The notes under the pieces: model-generated
Told to the model about the DNA's origin: nothing
Database searches by the model: none
What the model saw: only the letters and a program-made list of their open reading frames with translations
In this document: positions 27,501 to 42,500 of the stretch, one piece after another
How the letters are laid out: every line of letters starts with the position of its first letter
Numbering within the stretch: the stretch's first letter is position 1
Program-made: the position numbers and the translations under genes
Source: Parus major
Taxonomy: Eukaryota > Chordata > Aves > Passeriformes > Paridae
Assembly: GCF_001522545.3 (NCBI RefSeq)
Contig: NC_031774.1
Location: 21,060,370 to 21,124,369 of the forward strand
Reading direction: 5' to 3'
Length of the DNA: 64,000 nucleotides

Positions 27501-30500
27501 TATAGATGCTGTACACCAAGAGCCCACACAGTGCTTATTCCCAAATACCTGAGAAAACGATTGGAAGCCTTCATTCTTCCAGCATTATGCTGTGGTGATC
27601 CTTCTAGAGGTGACTAGGCAGTGTTAATGGTGTTGCTACATCAGCTGTTAGGTTATGGGTGAGTCATTCCTGAAGCAGGTTAAGAAACTTCGTGTTGCTT
27701 GACAGATAACTTCAGCAGCCATGTCTGACACACAGCTGACAGGACCAAGTGATGTCTATTAACAAGTGTAAAAAGCTTAATGTGAAAAACAGGGTCAGCT
27801 CTCAAAGGTGCAGAAATGAAATATTTGGGTGGTTTATTAAGCTAGTAGAGAAAGCCAACATCATTTTTGTCTGATTGCATTGCTGAGTCTGGTGCATTGC
27901 TGAGATTTATCTTGCATGCTTTATGGCTTAAAACATTGCAAGTAGCTTTTATCAGATATTAAGGTCTGTAGAGGATTCTCCCGCTATGGGATTGTTCCTG
28001 TGGCACTTCACTAGCTGGCATAAACATTCAGATGTTGCCTAGCCTTATTAAAAAGGTTACAGAATACAAGAAACATGTTTTTAGTGTGATGATCAGCTGG
28101 CCATCAAAACATGTTGATTTCTTAGTTGTTGTTGGATAACACTTTTTCTTTGTATGTGTAAACAGAATTGTTGCCTGGGCAAACAGAAGTAATTTGTACT
28201 CATAATATTTTTATCTGACTAAGCATCTACCTCTGACTCACATTTCCATTTGGTTATGAGCTCATGCACTTCACATTCTTTTAGACAAGACCAAAATTCA
28301 AAATCTTTCTAATAGACTGATGCTATTCAAAAACATGACACATGACTTGCTTCAAGTCTCACTGTCTTTCATCTTTGGCAAGATAGTGCTTTTACAAAAG
28401 GCTTTGTGCTGCTCTGTGGAAAGTCGAGGTAGTGTGAATTCATTGTGAGCGTATGTGCATGCCACCAAGAAACCCGAATCCTTGTATGCAGAGGGAGTGT
28501 TTGTGGAAGCAGTTCGTTCTTGTTCCTCAGAGTGAGTTCTGTAATGTGCATCCGCTTTAGGTGTGGCTTTAGTGCCCTCTTGTGGCACCAATACTCTGTA
28601 CCACATGAAACCAAAACTCCTGGCTTATTCTGTATTTCCCCTTAAAATAAAACATGGAAAAGGTGCTTCAGCTTATGTGTGTATGCATTTCCCTTTATCC
28701 CCCAGCACTTATGTTCTTACAAGTTAAAGGAAGTTACAGTTAATAAGCTTATATCTTTAAGCAAATTGACCTAAAGGCCTGAAAGGAGAATCTCTGCTTG
28801 AAACTCTAATAGTAAGCTCATGACAGATTAAATAACTTCCTTAAATCAACATCCCAGTTTAAGCCTCTGACACAAGTTTGACAGCTACAATCACCTCAAG
28901 TTCCTTTAGTGATTTGAGATACAAAAACATTAAGCAAAAGCATCACATAATTTTCTTTAGTATGTTAAGATGCAGGGATGTGAAATACTTTGCATTTTTA
29001 AATGCACCTTTCACTTAACTCAGCTTTCCCTACCAGTGATGACTGACTTGGTAGTCCCAGCAACAGAGACTGCTAAACTTTTGTTCCATTTCCTGTAGCA
29101 TGTGGTCCTTTTAGGCATTGTTATTGTAAAAGTAGTTTCCTCCTTCTCAAGCTGCTGTATTTTGTTCATCCAAGGAATACTTGCCACTTACAGTGTTAAT
29201 GGTGTTACATTAATGTTAATGGAATAAACATCCGCTAAGATCTTTACTCTTGGAACAAAGGATATTGAGTTTAGCTCAGAATTTAATTGTGTTTTAGTTG
29301 AAGCAAAAGGCCAGAATCTATATCAATTATATGGGGTTCTGAACTGAGCACTTCTGTATGTTTAAAATTCAGCTTTTTCCCACCTTGATATGCATATTAG
29401 AAGGCAGAATTCTTAGAATAGAAGGCAGAACCTTATTGAGAATACTGCATATATTAGTACTCTTATTTATCTTGGAGTTAGCAAAAGGGGTGAAATCTGT
29501 GACCATTTGTTTCTCTGTTGCTTTTACTCTATCTCTTGCCTTATGGTAAAGTTCATCTCTATGAACAGAAGAGTCAACACCAGTAGGGTTTTTAAACAAC
29601 AAGCAGAATTCTGTGAAGCACATGAACAGCTTGTCAGAGCTCTCAGAAACACATCATGGCAATAATTTGCCTTGGTCATTTAGGAGTAGCATAAAGTGGG
29701 TTCTGTGTGAAACAGTGGCAGTTCCAAGATCATTGTTATTCTTCAAAGTTAAATACTCAGTTGCTTATTGCTGCCCTGCACACCTGTGTGCCTGTTGTTC
29801 ACCCTGCAAGTTGCACCTGGAATCTGAAAATCAAGCTGGATTCTTTCTCCCTCTGGCAGTCAGGCTTCTCTGGCAGTGAAGGTTGTACAGTTGACCATCC
29901 ATGTGGAAGATCTTGTGGGTGCCACACAAGTGGACTCTAGGTCACCATATTTGGGCTCTGTAGTGTTAAAGGAGTAAGAGGAGGTTAAATTTTACTTGTG
30001 TAGAGTGAAAACATCTTGGAGAATGCCAGCAGGTGGGAGATAGGGAGAAGGAGGTCTGCTTTTTGTCCTGGTGGAAGCCAACATCCCTGGGGAGTGAGGG
30101 TATTAGGAAATGCCAGATGTCCTTCTGAGTGGAACATCTTGGCAAAATCTATGTGAGAATGTGCTCTGTGAGAAAAATGTGACCCAATTATTGTGGGTTT
30201 GTGCTACTGTTTCTGCACCACTAGCCCAGTAAGGGAAGAAGCAGTTCTCACAGTCCGTTTTGCTGCAGTAAGCTTAGAACATTAGTGATGTGATCTTGAA
30301 AATACCTGACCAGATGCAGTCTTCTTGGTACTTTTCACTCCTTGGAGCCTGATTTATAAATCATACCTTTCCCTGGAAAGTCTTCATATAATGTCTCTTG
30401 AGCGGCTGAAGGAAGTTGAAGGTGAATGACCTTTCCCTAATATCGCTATGCCTCACTTGGAAACCTGTCTTTCCTTTCCATGTATTTTTCGTGTCAAAAC

Positions 30501-33500
30501 TATGTAAAAAATGTATAGATTGAGATTCTTAAATTGAAAAATTGAAGAGCATGGTACTATGTTGAATGTGGCACTTTTAGCTACACCAGTATCCAAAGGC
30601 TGTGAACCCACTGCTTACGCACATTACTTCCAAGCTGCTGCTTGCTGGAAAGACATTAAGAATCTTAAAGGTTTCTGTGAACAATGCATGATTCCTTGAG
30701 TATATCTCTGTTGCTCAAATGTCATTGTCTTTTGCATGTGTTAAATATGCTAATGGGTGAGTTTGTTCTGCAGCTTCTTTCATCGTGCAAAGTATGTCTT
30801 GCTATCCTACATATTATATCCTACATAGCCTGATTATTTCCTGCATGGCTGTGTACCTGACAGCTTCTCCCAACAGCCACCAGTCTCACTTTGCATCATG
30901 CTCTTTAAGAATGATATGCCTGCAAAATTTAGTGTTCTGTATCCATTCTGTCTTTTCCCAAGATCAGAAGGCCATTGGCTACTAGAAGAGAGAGGAGAAA
31001 ATCTTGGCCTCAGCTGCTGGTTGGAATTACTAAGGAAATGAGAATTGCACTGTGGAAGGGAATTTAGAACTAGGGGAATTCAGGGAGAGTTTACTGATGC
31101 AAAACCATTCAGCATTAAGAAAAAGCAGTACAGTATTAAACTAAATGTAATACGACATTTCTCATTTTTATCTGCCTTTACAGTGCAAAAGATTCTTCAT
31201 ATGTTACCTGGATCTTTCCTTCACTTGAGCAACAGCTACATGTTCATGTAGGACGAGGAGAAACATCAGGCATTGCATGAAGGGAAAAGATTCTCTCTCC
31301 AATTAAATTTTCAAAAGTTGATACTCCAGTTATCAGATTGACATTTCTCATGTGGTGCTTTTCTGTGACAAGAATGTAGAGAAAAATGAGAAATTTGTGA
31401 CTGTCTGTGTCTTCCTTTCTGTTTGAGAGGCTGTCTTTGCCTGTGGCAGTTACTTAACATGCAGCTGCTAAAATTTCTTACTGAACTTTAATTGGATGCA
31501 CCATCTAGAGCTGGACCTATTTAAAAAGTTCCAACAACTGCATATGTTCAACAGCCTTTTTAGGAGGAGTAATAATTCCCCAGCTACATCTGAAGGGAGA
31601 TGCAGTTTCACAGACGTGTTCCTAGTTGAGCTGTACACACTGGATTAGTGAGTTGATTAAAGCATGTTTGGAAAAGAGCAAGTGGTCCCCACATATGGGA
31701 AAAGTGACAATGTGTAGTTTAGTGTCATTAGCAGCTGGCTGAGACCTTGAAGCCTGTATTAACTTGGCTTAAATCTGAGAACTTGTAAAGTGGTGATGTG
31801 TGGCCTCAGCCTGTAATGAGTCATGTGGCAGTTGTCTCGAAGCAGCATGCAATGCCATGTGCTCAGATTAAAATGAGCACTGCACGCTGAGACATGGAGT
31901 GCCAGGCACTTAACTACCCCTGATCTGTCTGCTTTATTGATTTGTTTTTTCCTTTTAAGGTTGGTTGCCTGGTTCATCTGAGTTTGTGTTGTGCTCTGAC
32001 TGTCCTCAAAGCTTAAAATCTATCATCTGTTCTGGTTACTAGAGTCTGAAACTAGGACAGTTCAGCATTTCCCTAGAAGAAGAGATTGAAGCTTCTGAAT
32101 TTTGGGGAGAAAGGACATTCTTCCAAAAATTTTTATTCTTTCTGCAGTAACTATTCTGTGGCTTTGTACTGTTCTGGCAGTGTGAGGAGAGTGTTTTCTT
32201 GTTGAATTCTAATCTAGAGTGGCTGGCAGTATTCTTGTCAAACATAACCTTCTGCAGGTGTCCCTTACTTAAGAAAAGGCTAATCTTGATCATCACAACC
32301 ATCAACACCAAGAGTTTATTTTTTTTAATCCTATTTACAGCAACAGTTTTGCTTTTTAATGGATTTGTGTAGAACGTGCCCTGTCAAGCAAACTGCCAAG
32401 CACTTAAAAGCCCTCTTAGATTAGTAAGGGACAAGCCTACCTGACTAGTTAACACTGGCTTGCTCTTTGAGCAACTCTTGTATTAACTCTCGTAGAGTTC
32501 AACTATATGATGCCATTTCTTAGTAGAAGGTTACTGTTGTACTTTGTCCTTTCTAGACTTGAGTTCATAGATACTTAGGATCTAGCAGGATTTAAAAAAT
32601 ATGTGATGTTTAGCATAACAGACATGTGGAAAAGAGGAAAGACTAGAAAGAGCAAAAAAATGCAGGCCACTGTAGGCTTTGCTTACGCTAGTTGATACTT
32701 AAACTAAGCATTTTCTTCAGCTTAATCATAAACAGGTTTCAGAATAGTGTCATTTACGGGGATCTAAATATTAGTAATTTAATATTCATAGTAAGCCTTA
32801 TGTTGTGATCTACTGTGGGTCAGTGTTTACTGTTAAGAAATTCATAAGTAATTATTATCTACAGTAAAAAAATTTGGCCCAAGGAGAGGCCACTGAGGAC
32901 AAGCCTTTGTCTTCAGACTTTTATGTGCTTATTTCTCTTGCTTTTTTTCTCTCTTCCCCCAAAGCAGAAAAAAAATCATTATCCTTACGTCACAGACTGA
33001 AATTCAGACTGGAGGGCTACTTACCTTCGTACTCTATACATAGAAACTAGGTCCTCTGAAAGAGACATTTTCTAGTCTTCTTTTATTCACTGAACAGGAT
33101 TGGGGGGTTACATTTAGATATTTAGATGTTTCTATGTTTTAGGCCCTATTCCTGGCATCATAGAGTAAGTTTCTGCTTCTAGATGTGCATCATGAAAAAA
33201 TAAGCTCCTATTTTAGTGGGTGGTGAGTGAAGGCTTTAGGTAGTCAATCTCTTTGATTTTCCCCTCCCTGATGCTGGGAGGAAGATTGACATTTTCTGCT
33301 CCGTTATAGAGTAGCCTACTGAATTCTTCAGGATGTTTTGCATGTGTGTCCCTTATTAAACTCCATTATGTTCTACTTTAAATAGGTTTGTCTTTCTCTT
33401 TAATTTTTTTCCCATTTTTTATTTATTACTTCTTTATATTTCATAAGGAGAATTTTTGTATCTGTTCATCAGGGACTGGTCTGTTATGCAGTGGTGAGGT

Positions 33501-36500
33501 ATTTCTCTCAATATGATCAAGAAATCTGGTTATGTATTGTTGCCATTTGTATGTTTTGAAAGGTTTAATCAGAGCTGCTGTGATGAGACAAAGAGATAAC
33601 CTTTAAATCTATAGCTTAGCCAATTTAGAGGCAACTTTTTTGCTACAAATCAGATTTTAAAACTTCTACAGTGACAACAGTGTTACCATATAAACCTCTT
33701 AACTGGGCAACTGTTGTTGGAATAAATAATAAAAAAGGAGGAACTTCTGTATGCTTCATTTTATGTGCTTCTGTCTAAATTTTGATGGCATAAATTATCA
33801 TCCTGGGTTTTGCTATGCATCAAATGAAAGCTTTTTATGTAGTGTTTTCTTTGACTATTCCTTTTTGAGCATGCCTCTCATAATTTTTGAAGAAGGGCCA
33901 TTGGCTATCAAAGGGAGGAATTTATGAAAATCAGCTTTTAAAATAATTTTGCTTTGGATTATTTGTTTTCAATACTTCATTTTTTCAAATAGTAGTTTGT
34001 CCTGTCCTTTGAAAATGTTTATTTTTGTCCTGTAAGTTCTGGCTTCTTAAAGGAGGATTTATATTAAAAGAGAAAGCTAAAAATTAACAAACAGTGTGTG
34101 TAGGGAGAAAACACACTAAAAGCTTAGTTTAAAATTTGAGCACTACACTCCTCATTCTTTTCCAGTACCCATACAGCTACTTCATCAGAGAGGGAACTTC
34201 CTGCAATCTTTTGATATCCAGAATAGACTGTGTTTTGATATGTGGGTGGTAGATTTTACGTGGTTCATCCAGTGTGCTACAACTGTAAAAGGCACTGGGG
34301 GTCCACTGGTGTTCCTGTTCTGGGGCTGAGTCGTGCATGGTTGAAATCAGGAGTGGTACTGTTGGGTTCAGAGAGAGCAGAACTGACCACTGCTTGGCCT
34401 GGTTGCTTTTCAAGTCATCAGCAAGGCTGTGAAGTGTTTTATGCTTCTGCAGATATAGGTTGCCCATCTGCTTTGTATCATTCCTGGGTCCTGTAGTGCA
34501 CAGTGGATATGTGGTACATCTGGTGTATTTCTCTTGAGCTAAATACAGACCTAGCAAACATCACAGATCTGTATTGCACAACTAACTAATTCTAATTAAA
34601 ACTTCTAGTTTTCATCTCCTTTTACCTACCTGCTCTATCACTTTGGTGATAATTTTTCACTAAAAATTAACTGCGTATTCTTCAGTTGTATTTTTTTATG
34701 CTTGTGTGTGTGGAAAGCAACAAATTCCTTTGGTATTGCTTCTTCTGTTATATATTTCACCAGTTATGGCCTGTGACCTTCCTGTAACATTTTTGATGGC
34801 AATCCTGTTCAGTCCTAAAGGTTCTGCAGTTTCTGCTTTCAGAGCTCAATTATGGGAGTATACATTTTGAAGTATAAATATGTACTTTTTTCATTAAAAC
34901 AGTAAGAAAAGGACTGCATTAATTTTAGAGCAAAATCTAAGTAGGACCATGTTAACTTATGATTAAGGTAAGCAGAGCAGCAATAGCTGCTAAAGATAGA
35001 TCTCTTCTGTAGTTACTGCTCATCCTATTGCTCTTAAAACTCATAAATCTCAAAATACTCAAAATAAGTGGCTTGGATTTTTTCCCTTAGCAAATGCTTT
35101 GCCATCAAATATATGTTCATATGTGATTGGAATAACATGGTTGCTGTTGATGTCTCTGAAGTTCTTTAGGAAATTACCATGGTCACCTTGAAAGATCAAG
35201 ATAATTAGAGTATGCAGTGTGTTAATCACCAGTGCTAACATTGCCATGAAAGTCAAAGTTCATGTTTTTATGTTGTCTAGAGGATGGTCTCCCAAACAGC
35301 ACTTCCCTGTGACACTGCCTGGCTTAATGTCAGATTGCAACAGAGTCACTGTGGTGCAGAAAGTAAGACAGTTCTTAAGGTGCTCACTTAGCCCAAATGT
35401 TGATGGCTGAGATCCCAGTAGTTCTAGATGCACAAAAGGTTCCAGTAGGTAAATTCTCTCATTCTAGATTATTTTTATAAACCCTGGGAAATTATATTGC
35501 CTGTGACACGAAGCACTGAACAAAACAGGTTTTGTAGAAGTGATGGGTGATGATGTGGTGGGTTTCAGTTTAATTTCTGTAATGAATATATTTTAGCCTG
35601 ATTGTAAATATACAATATCACTCAAGCAGTGAGCACACCCAAATTTTTTATGTAACCTCTGAGCAGCATCATTGTCCTTTTGCATATGTATGGTGGTAAT
35701 ACACCACCCCTTTTACTTATGTGTCTCTGCATCTGTGTAAGCAGTGACTAGCAAAAGAGAAGTCTCTTTATTGATGCACTGCTGCTGAGATGTCTGTAGA
35801 TGAGACTGTTCATCTGCATTCAGGGATTGAAACTTATTTCCACTGAGCTCAGTGATATGTCATTCCTGCTGTAAAAAGGAAAAAAAAAAACCACCTATCT
35901 TTACTGAATCTCACTGTGGGGAATGCTAGTTTTAAGCGTTCATAAAAAATAAGTATGGAGTTAATAACTCCTGTTAGTGGCTTGGTTTCAGTTTGTTCTC
36001 TACTCTGACAACTCAGGTATTAGGCTGACTTACATCTGTATTAAGTACAGTTCTCTCTTGGCTGTGTTTACCCATAAAGAGGCAAAACATTTAAGTGACA
36101 CATATCTCCAGATAATGTGCATTTTGCCTAACCTAATGCAAGTCACTGGCTACAGCAACAGTCCTTGACTCTTGTAATAATTCAAGAGATAATGCAGCTC
36201 TGTTTATTCCAAATGGTAGAGAAAAAAAAAATCAGTACCTAAATTTAAAATTACTTGACTTTCAGTTCTGAGGCATTATTCTGCCATTGTAATTTCTAAA
36301 TATGTACCAAAATAATTCTAAGGGAACTAGTCTCTATAACATTACAAGTTAGGACCCAATAATTTTCATAAACCTAGGATGTTGGAACATAGGTGGTGGA
36401 GTTGGGAATGCCATATTTTGCAGGTTCTGCAGTGACAAAGAACTAAATGTCAGTAAAAATATTGTGCTGACCAAAGACACCTGGAGATAATTTTAGTTTT

Positions 36501-39500
36501 TATTTCTAATGCTATTGATGACACCAAATCGTATATCTTTAGTTGGTATATAGGAATCAAACACTGAAAATATTTAATGAGGCCTCATTCTCTCTGCCAG
36601 ATGTACCACAAGTAACAAACAGATACAGTGGCAGTTAATTTATATTTTTAGAACAATCAATGCCTTATTTAGTGGTGAGGTCTGATTACTTTAAAGACCT
36701 TACTTAAGGTGCAGCACTTCCATGTGATACTCTGGGGGTGTTGTTTATCTTTCCTCTTTTCCATATTTCCCACATTTTTTTCCTTGCCTTAGGTGAGTGC
36801 ATTTCAATCTGAGCATCTGGGGTCACCTAATTGACAGAAATTTGCTCTTAGACAAAAAAAAAAACCAAAAAAACCCCAGCACATAGCACCAGAAAAGTTC
36901 ATATGTAATAAGGAAAGTTCATAATGGTTTCCAGGTGTGACTTCTGAGAAATGTGACAACATTAAATATGGTTCAGAATTTGTTACCCATTCATAGATGG
37001 AGCAAGTTTTAAGTTACTGCAACGCTTTTCCCTCCTAATATTTCTCCTTCCTTGTGACAGATGTCAACACTCCAGGTGCTTCCCTCCTTATGCTAACTGG
37101 ATTTCAGCTTAAGAGTTCAGAATCACCCCGTTCTTAAACAACTTGAGCCTGAGTTTTTGTCTAGGGTTTTTCTGCCCTACCAACTGCTGCAGTTATCACA
37201 GCTTTAGTGGACATTTGAGAGGGGTCCTGAAAATCATGAAGGCGGTTGATACTAAATGGGATGGATAATCTAGCAAATCATTCCAATATTTAAAATTCGG
37301 TTTGTGCTAATGCTGTACAAGTGTATTCACATTGGCCAAAAAATTACCTTAGCACAACGAAGGTGCTGGAAGCATTTCAGGGATACAGCCAAAGTTCTAC
37401 AGACAGAAAATGTGCCTGGAGTTTGGAGCTGTGTTGTTCCCTTGCTGGTCTCACACTCTTCCCCACTGAACTTCCCTGGTGGGCTGCAGGCACCTGGCTG
37501 ACAGAAGCTATGCAGTTCTGAGTTGCAGTGCTTCAGTACCAGCAGCTTCACAGTTCACTCACTAGATATCTTCAACTTCCATTGGTTTTTCAGCTAGCAT
37601 TTTTGTCTCCAGCAACATCAGACAACCAAAAGCAGCAATTTGAAAAAATTAGGTCACTCAGGTTTCCATATATAGCAGCTCTCAGATCCCAAGAAAGCCA
37701 GCACAGTCATCTAGTCTGTTTTTAGCTGTCAGTGTTTGTAAATTAATATTAACAGAGTTGGTGTTAAGTACCATTTTAAGTGCCATCAATTTTTTTTCCT
37801 TCTGCTTGTGCTTTCCAGCCTTTTAAATTATTTTTGGCATTTTTATTTCAATCAAAAATAGTTGTCTGCTTCTTTCTTTATACTAACAATGAGTGGATCC
37901 TCAGCAAAGGGAATTGTGGTCATCACATTTCTGAGAAGCACCTGACTTGCACTGAAATCAGGCTGGCATAATGTCAGGTGGGAGCAGCTTAAGTGTTATA
38001 AGTGCACCATTTCTCATAATTAAATATGAGGCTCTCCATATACTGAATGATTGGTGGGGGTTTTTTTTGTTATTTGTTTGGGGTTTTGTTGTTGTTTTTT
38101 GGGGTTTTTTTATGAAACCAATACATTTTTTATTGGCAGAATAGGAGATTTGGGCAGGGGATTGATGAAAGAATCGACTGCTGAGTACAAAAGGCTGAAT
38201 ATAACTGTATGGTAGATATTAGAAGAGTTCATGAAGTGAATTACTTCTGTTTTATATATTTACTCATAACATTTATTGTCTTACATACAGCAGACAAGGT
38301 AAGGCAAGAAATAGTTTTCCAGAAGTATTTATAAATATAGTTTAATTTTTTTGATTTTGATCACATGCACAGAGAAAATACTAGTCTGCTTTCTCCTCCA
38401 GATACGACACCTGGGTGTGGGAGAAGCAGAGAGCTAAAAGCTGTAGTTTCACTTTGCAGAGAAGCAGTGGAACAAGTTACCTTTACATGAGAGTCAGAAC
38501 CATCCTCTCATCCCACTGGACTGATAAAGGAGTAAAACCTGAAGTTATTCTTTTGTAATGTGGGATCATTGCATGAAGTAGAAAGGGGTCACTGATCTAC
38601 TTTATTCACATTCTTGTTATTTTGTGCTGCTGGTTGAAAAAAATAATACATCCTATAAGCATGGAGAAGTACAATTGCACTCAGGGAAGGTAGAATGGGG
38701 AATGTACTTGAGAATCTTGCATTTAATTTTTCTTTTATTCAGCTGTGCACTTCTTAATTCATTTGTATATACCATTTTCACTCACAAGTGATTGAAATAA
38801 AGGAAGGAAGGGTGTGAGAGCAGCTCACACTGAGTGGCTCTGTACATGGAATATGTATTTTGCAGTGGACACAGGTTTCCCATGTGATGAGACCAGCGCC
38901 CCCAGTTCATGTCTCAGCCCCGTAGGTGCACCTTGGGGTTCAGGGCAGTTCCCAGCCTCTCATACGTGTGGAGAATTGTGTTAAAAGCACCTCTGGCTGT
39001 GGAAAGTAATTAGTATTAAAAAATCTGGGATGTGTAGTTAAAATGTACTTATTATCAAAAGTATTGTTACAAAGATGCAGGTGGCCACCCTTTAAACTGT
39101 CTGAATGCTTATGTGGTACTGAAGGGTGCTCAAAGGCTACTGTTGCAAGTGTGTGCTTTTTTTATTTCTACTTATTACTGACTCTACCTTTGGATTTTTT
39201 CCAATGCTGTTCCTAGATCTTTGCATTCCGTGGAACATGAACTTATAATCTGAGCACAAAATTATAGATATTAAATTTTCAGCTGTTTAAACTTATGATT
39301 TTTTGCACAGATTAATGCTCTTAGCTTTTGTCTTTCTTTTTCACAAGCTAGTTGTACCCACATGCTGTCTGTTGCTGGCATAGAAGGTCAGTCTGGCATT
39401 GCCAGATCAGTCTGCCTTGGCCCTTTTTCTCTTGCACATAAGCATGGTGACCATTGTGTCGTAAGTGGAAGTTCATGTGGTAGGCAAACACCTCATATGG

Positions 39501-42500
39501 TGCATTGTCACTAAAACATGTGTTAGGAGTATTTATTGGAGTGGCTGCCAACATGCAGTAATTTCTCATCTCCTGTGCAACCTTCCCTTGAAAAGTAGCT
39601 GATTTTTCATGCATTAGTAGTTCACAGCATATACCTAACAACATAGTTTCCTGTAACTGTTTTACATGATCACCCTTGTCAATGGGCAGACCAGTTTTTT
39701 TTATCACTGAATGAAGTCTTTCATGCTTCTAGAATTATTCTTTTAATCCACAGATGCAAAACATAGAAAATCCACAGAAAACTGGAAGATGGTAGCTTCC
39801 ACGATACAGCTTCTGCACTTGTATCCAGGAGGAGCTTTCTCTCATGGTATATCAGTAAATTTCTCTCTTTCAGGCCACTGTCATGAGAAAAATCCAGATG
39901 GCAGTTATGGCAAGGAGAAATACTTTGACAACCACTATGAGTCAGCTACAGCAGTGACAGAAGGACACTCTGAGGGAGGTACAGAAGATCCAGAAGTCCT
40001 TACTCAGAGTTCAGCAAGAGATCCCTCCTTCTTGAGACTAGAAAGTAAGTCAGCCTTACCAAATCAGGTCTGGCAAATGAAATGGCTTCTAGATTTTTCA
40101 GAAGAGCTGTCTGTTTTCCGCTGAGAACCTGTGTTTTCCCTTCTCTATCCATAAAGGAAGAAGTAACCCCATAAGCCAGTTTCATTCTCTTCACCATTCT
40201 TCTCCAAGCCCAATAGGGATGTTTATTTGCAGTGGGGAGGTCTGCATTGACCAGTTCTCTCTTTTTGCAGTGTGCAGTGAATAGTCAGTGATAACCTGGG
40301 TTGTGCAAGTGGAAAAGTCAGGTCACAGAAAAAAAGATTCTTTTTGTACAATTTGTGAAAGCAGAGGGAAAATAATTTTTGAAGTTTTTTATGGTATTCC
40401 CTCTTAGACACAGTCACTGCAGAGAGCAACGGTTCAGAAGGAGTGGAGGGTCTAGAAGACAATCAGATGTCTGAAGAGATGCTGGCTTTGGTGGATGAGT
40501 TTGAAAATTCTTGGCCTCAAGAAGCTTTTGAAGGGGCACTGGAAGTAAAAGGTCGTCGGATGGACTTGCAGGGAATCCGGGTCCTGAAGAAGGGATCTCA
40601 GGATGGACTTGCTAGTTCCTGTTTTGGAGACTGTGGTGATGATGATGAAGCTGAGTGGGTAAGTTTGAATGAGTTTACTTAAGTCTTGTACTAAATGTTG
40701 TGGACAATATGGGAAAGATGAGAACAGTTCAGGTGGTTTAACACTGGGAGATACAGATCTATGAACTTCCCCTATAAGCCTAAAAGATGTAGTCATTGAT
40801 GGCTGGTGTGAAATGAACAAATAGTTTCAATGCATCACCAACTTCTTGTTCACAGTTAAGAAAAAAAATTTAAAAAAATGTAACCTGTTAAGTTCTGGTT
40901 AGCATGAAAACACAGAAATCCCTTGTCATCATGTTACCAGTAAAATATATAATGAAAAATGCCTTTCTGTTCTCCAGCAGTTAAATTGATTCCTGTGTTG
41001 GAGGTCAGAAGTTGCTCAGTTTGATGCAGTGAAAGGGAGCAGGCTTTGAGAATGTGTTGAGATGGGGAGGAAAGGAGTGAGACAAAGATCTCATCTGTAA
41101 CATCTTTGGGCTAAGACAAGTAGTGCATTGGAGCTGATAAAAGTCATGGTGTCTCTTACTGTTCACCTTGCCTAATACTGTTTTTTTGGTAGATCACTTT
41201 TCAGGTCAAACGTTTAAAGAAACCAAAAGCGGAAAGCTTGGATCTCCAGGAGCCAGTTGGGAGAAATGAGGAAGAAGGGACTAATGCAGAAAATGAAAAC
41301 TTTTACCAAACTGCTCTAGAGATCAGTGGACCAAAGATACCTTCTCCTGGACCAATAGGTAACCTGATGCTTCTAGAGAAAGTAAATCATTTGCAGCTTT
41401 TGTATTACCATGATTTTTTTTTCCTTTGTAGCCTTGAATTACACTGGTTTATTACTGAAAATAAACATCACAAAAACTACATAGTGAAATGTTCCTTTCT
41501 AGATAGAAATCTCTTCCATCTGCACCTTCTTGATGAAGTGCAGCCTAGCTTTATGTGTTGAATGAAAACTTTATAGTTAATTTCCAGAACTTCTGGGGAT
41601 GAGGTGGCGAGAGTGGAGAATGGAAGAGGTAGATACTGTGAGTAGAAACTGTAAAAGAGAGAGGGGGGACTTTGGTGATCTCTTCTGATAAATTAAATGG
41701 GCAGAGGAATTAGTTTATCAGGATGCAGAATAAGAATTTATACTGACTTCTGCCTAAACATGAGACATACAACTTGAAAAAGATGAAAGCTTAGTTTAAT
41801 AGAAATGAAGTAAATAAATAAAAATCAAGTGTTCTGCTATAATTGTTCAGTGATATTATAAGAGAAAACTTAGAGACTGTCTTCCTAAACACTGTAGCCA
41901 CGGAAGAGTAAGTTTTGCACCAACACAGATGAGATTTTGAGAGGCAGATGGAGTTTTTGCTTCTTGAATAAGAGGAATTGGAGAGTGGTCTGTTAATATG
42001 ATGCAAAAGAATAAAACCCAAGTAACTGACCCCCATACTTCTTGTTTTACCTCTCAATGAAGCTAAAATCTTAATGTTGTGGGACTGATGTGTAAGCAAA
42101 GTTCTACAATGCATCTTAGTCCTTGACGATTTGATGACCTGGAAAGTGATTTCACATTTTGAAGGCTTTTACATTAAATCTTTAACAACCTCCTTTTTTT
42201 AGCAACTGACAAATGTAGGTTATTGAATTAAATATTTAAATTTGGCATGGGAGGGGGAAGGAATACATGAAAATATCATTTGTAAGCACACACCTGTCCT
42301 TTCCTCAATGTTTTATCTTCTTTCCCTCTGAGTTACTTTGTGGCTTTATTACATAGCATCCCTTGATTGTAAAGTAATCTTCCCAACATTCCTGTGAGGC
42401 AGGGTCTGCTGGTAAACTCTTTGCAAGAACTAAATAATCAAAATTTGAGTAACAAATTGAAGGTCACCTGGGGAGTTCTTGGTAGAGCAAAGGAATGATG

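Larger units (their letters stand above)
24243..39873 (+). other. TTC17: TTC17 intron 16, 15.6 kb
   Basis: This is the largest intron in the window. I read it for further exons, RNA genes and mobile elements and found none I can support. It is AT-rich with an A/C tract at 36853-36876 and a T/G tract at 38055-38111. Minus-strand open frames of 126 codons (34177-34557) and 119 codons (39348-39707) are not recognised and are probably chance. Confidence 0.8.

Noticed and set aside
34177..34557. 126-codon minus-strand frame in intron 16
   Set aside because: No recognisable domain and of a length seen repeatedly by chance in this window.
39348..39707. 119-codon minus-strand frame just before exon 17
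   Set aside because: It reads somewhat like protein, but there is no family match I know and no splice or promoter context.
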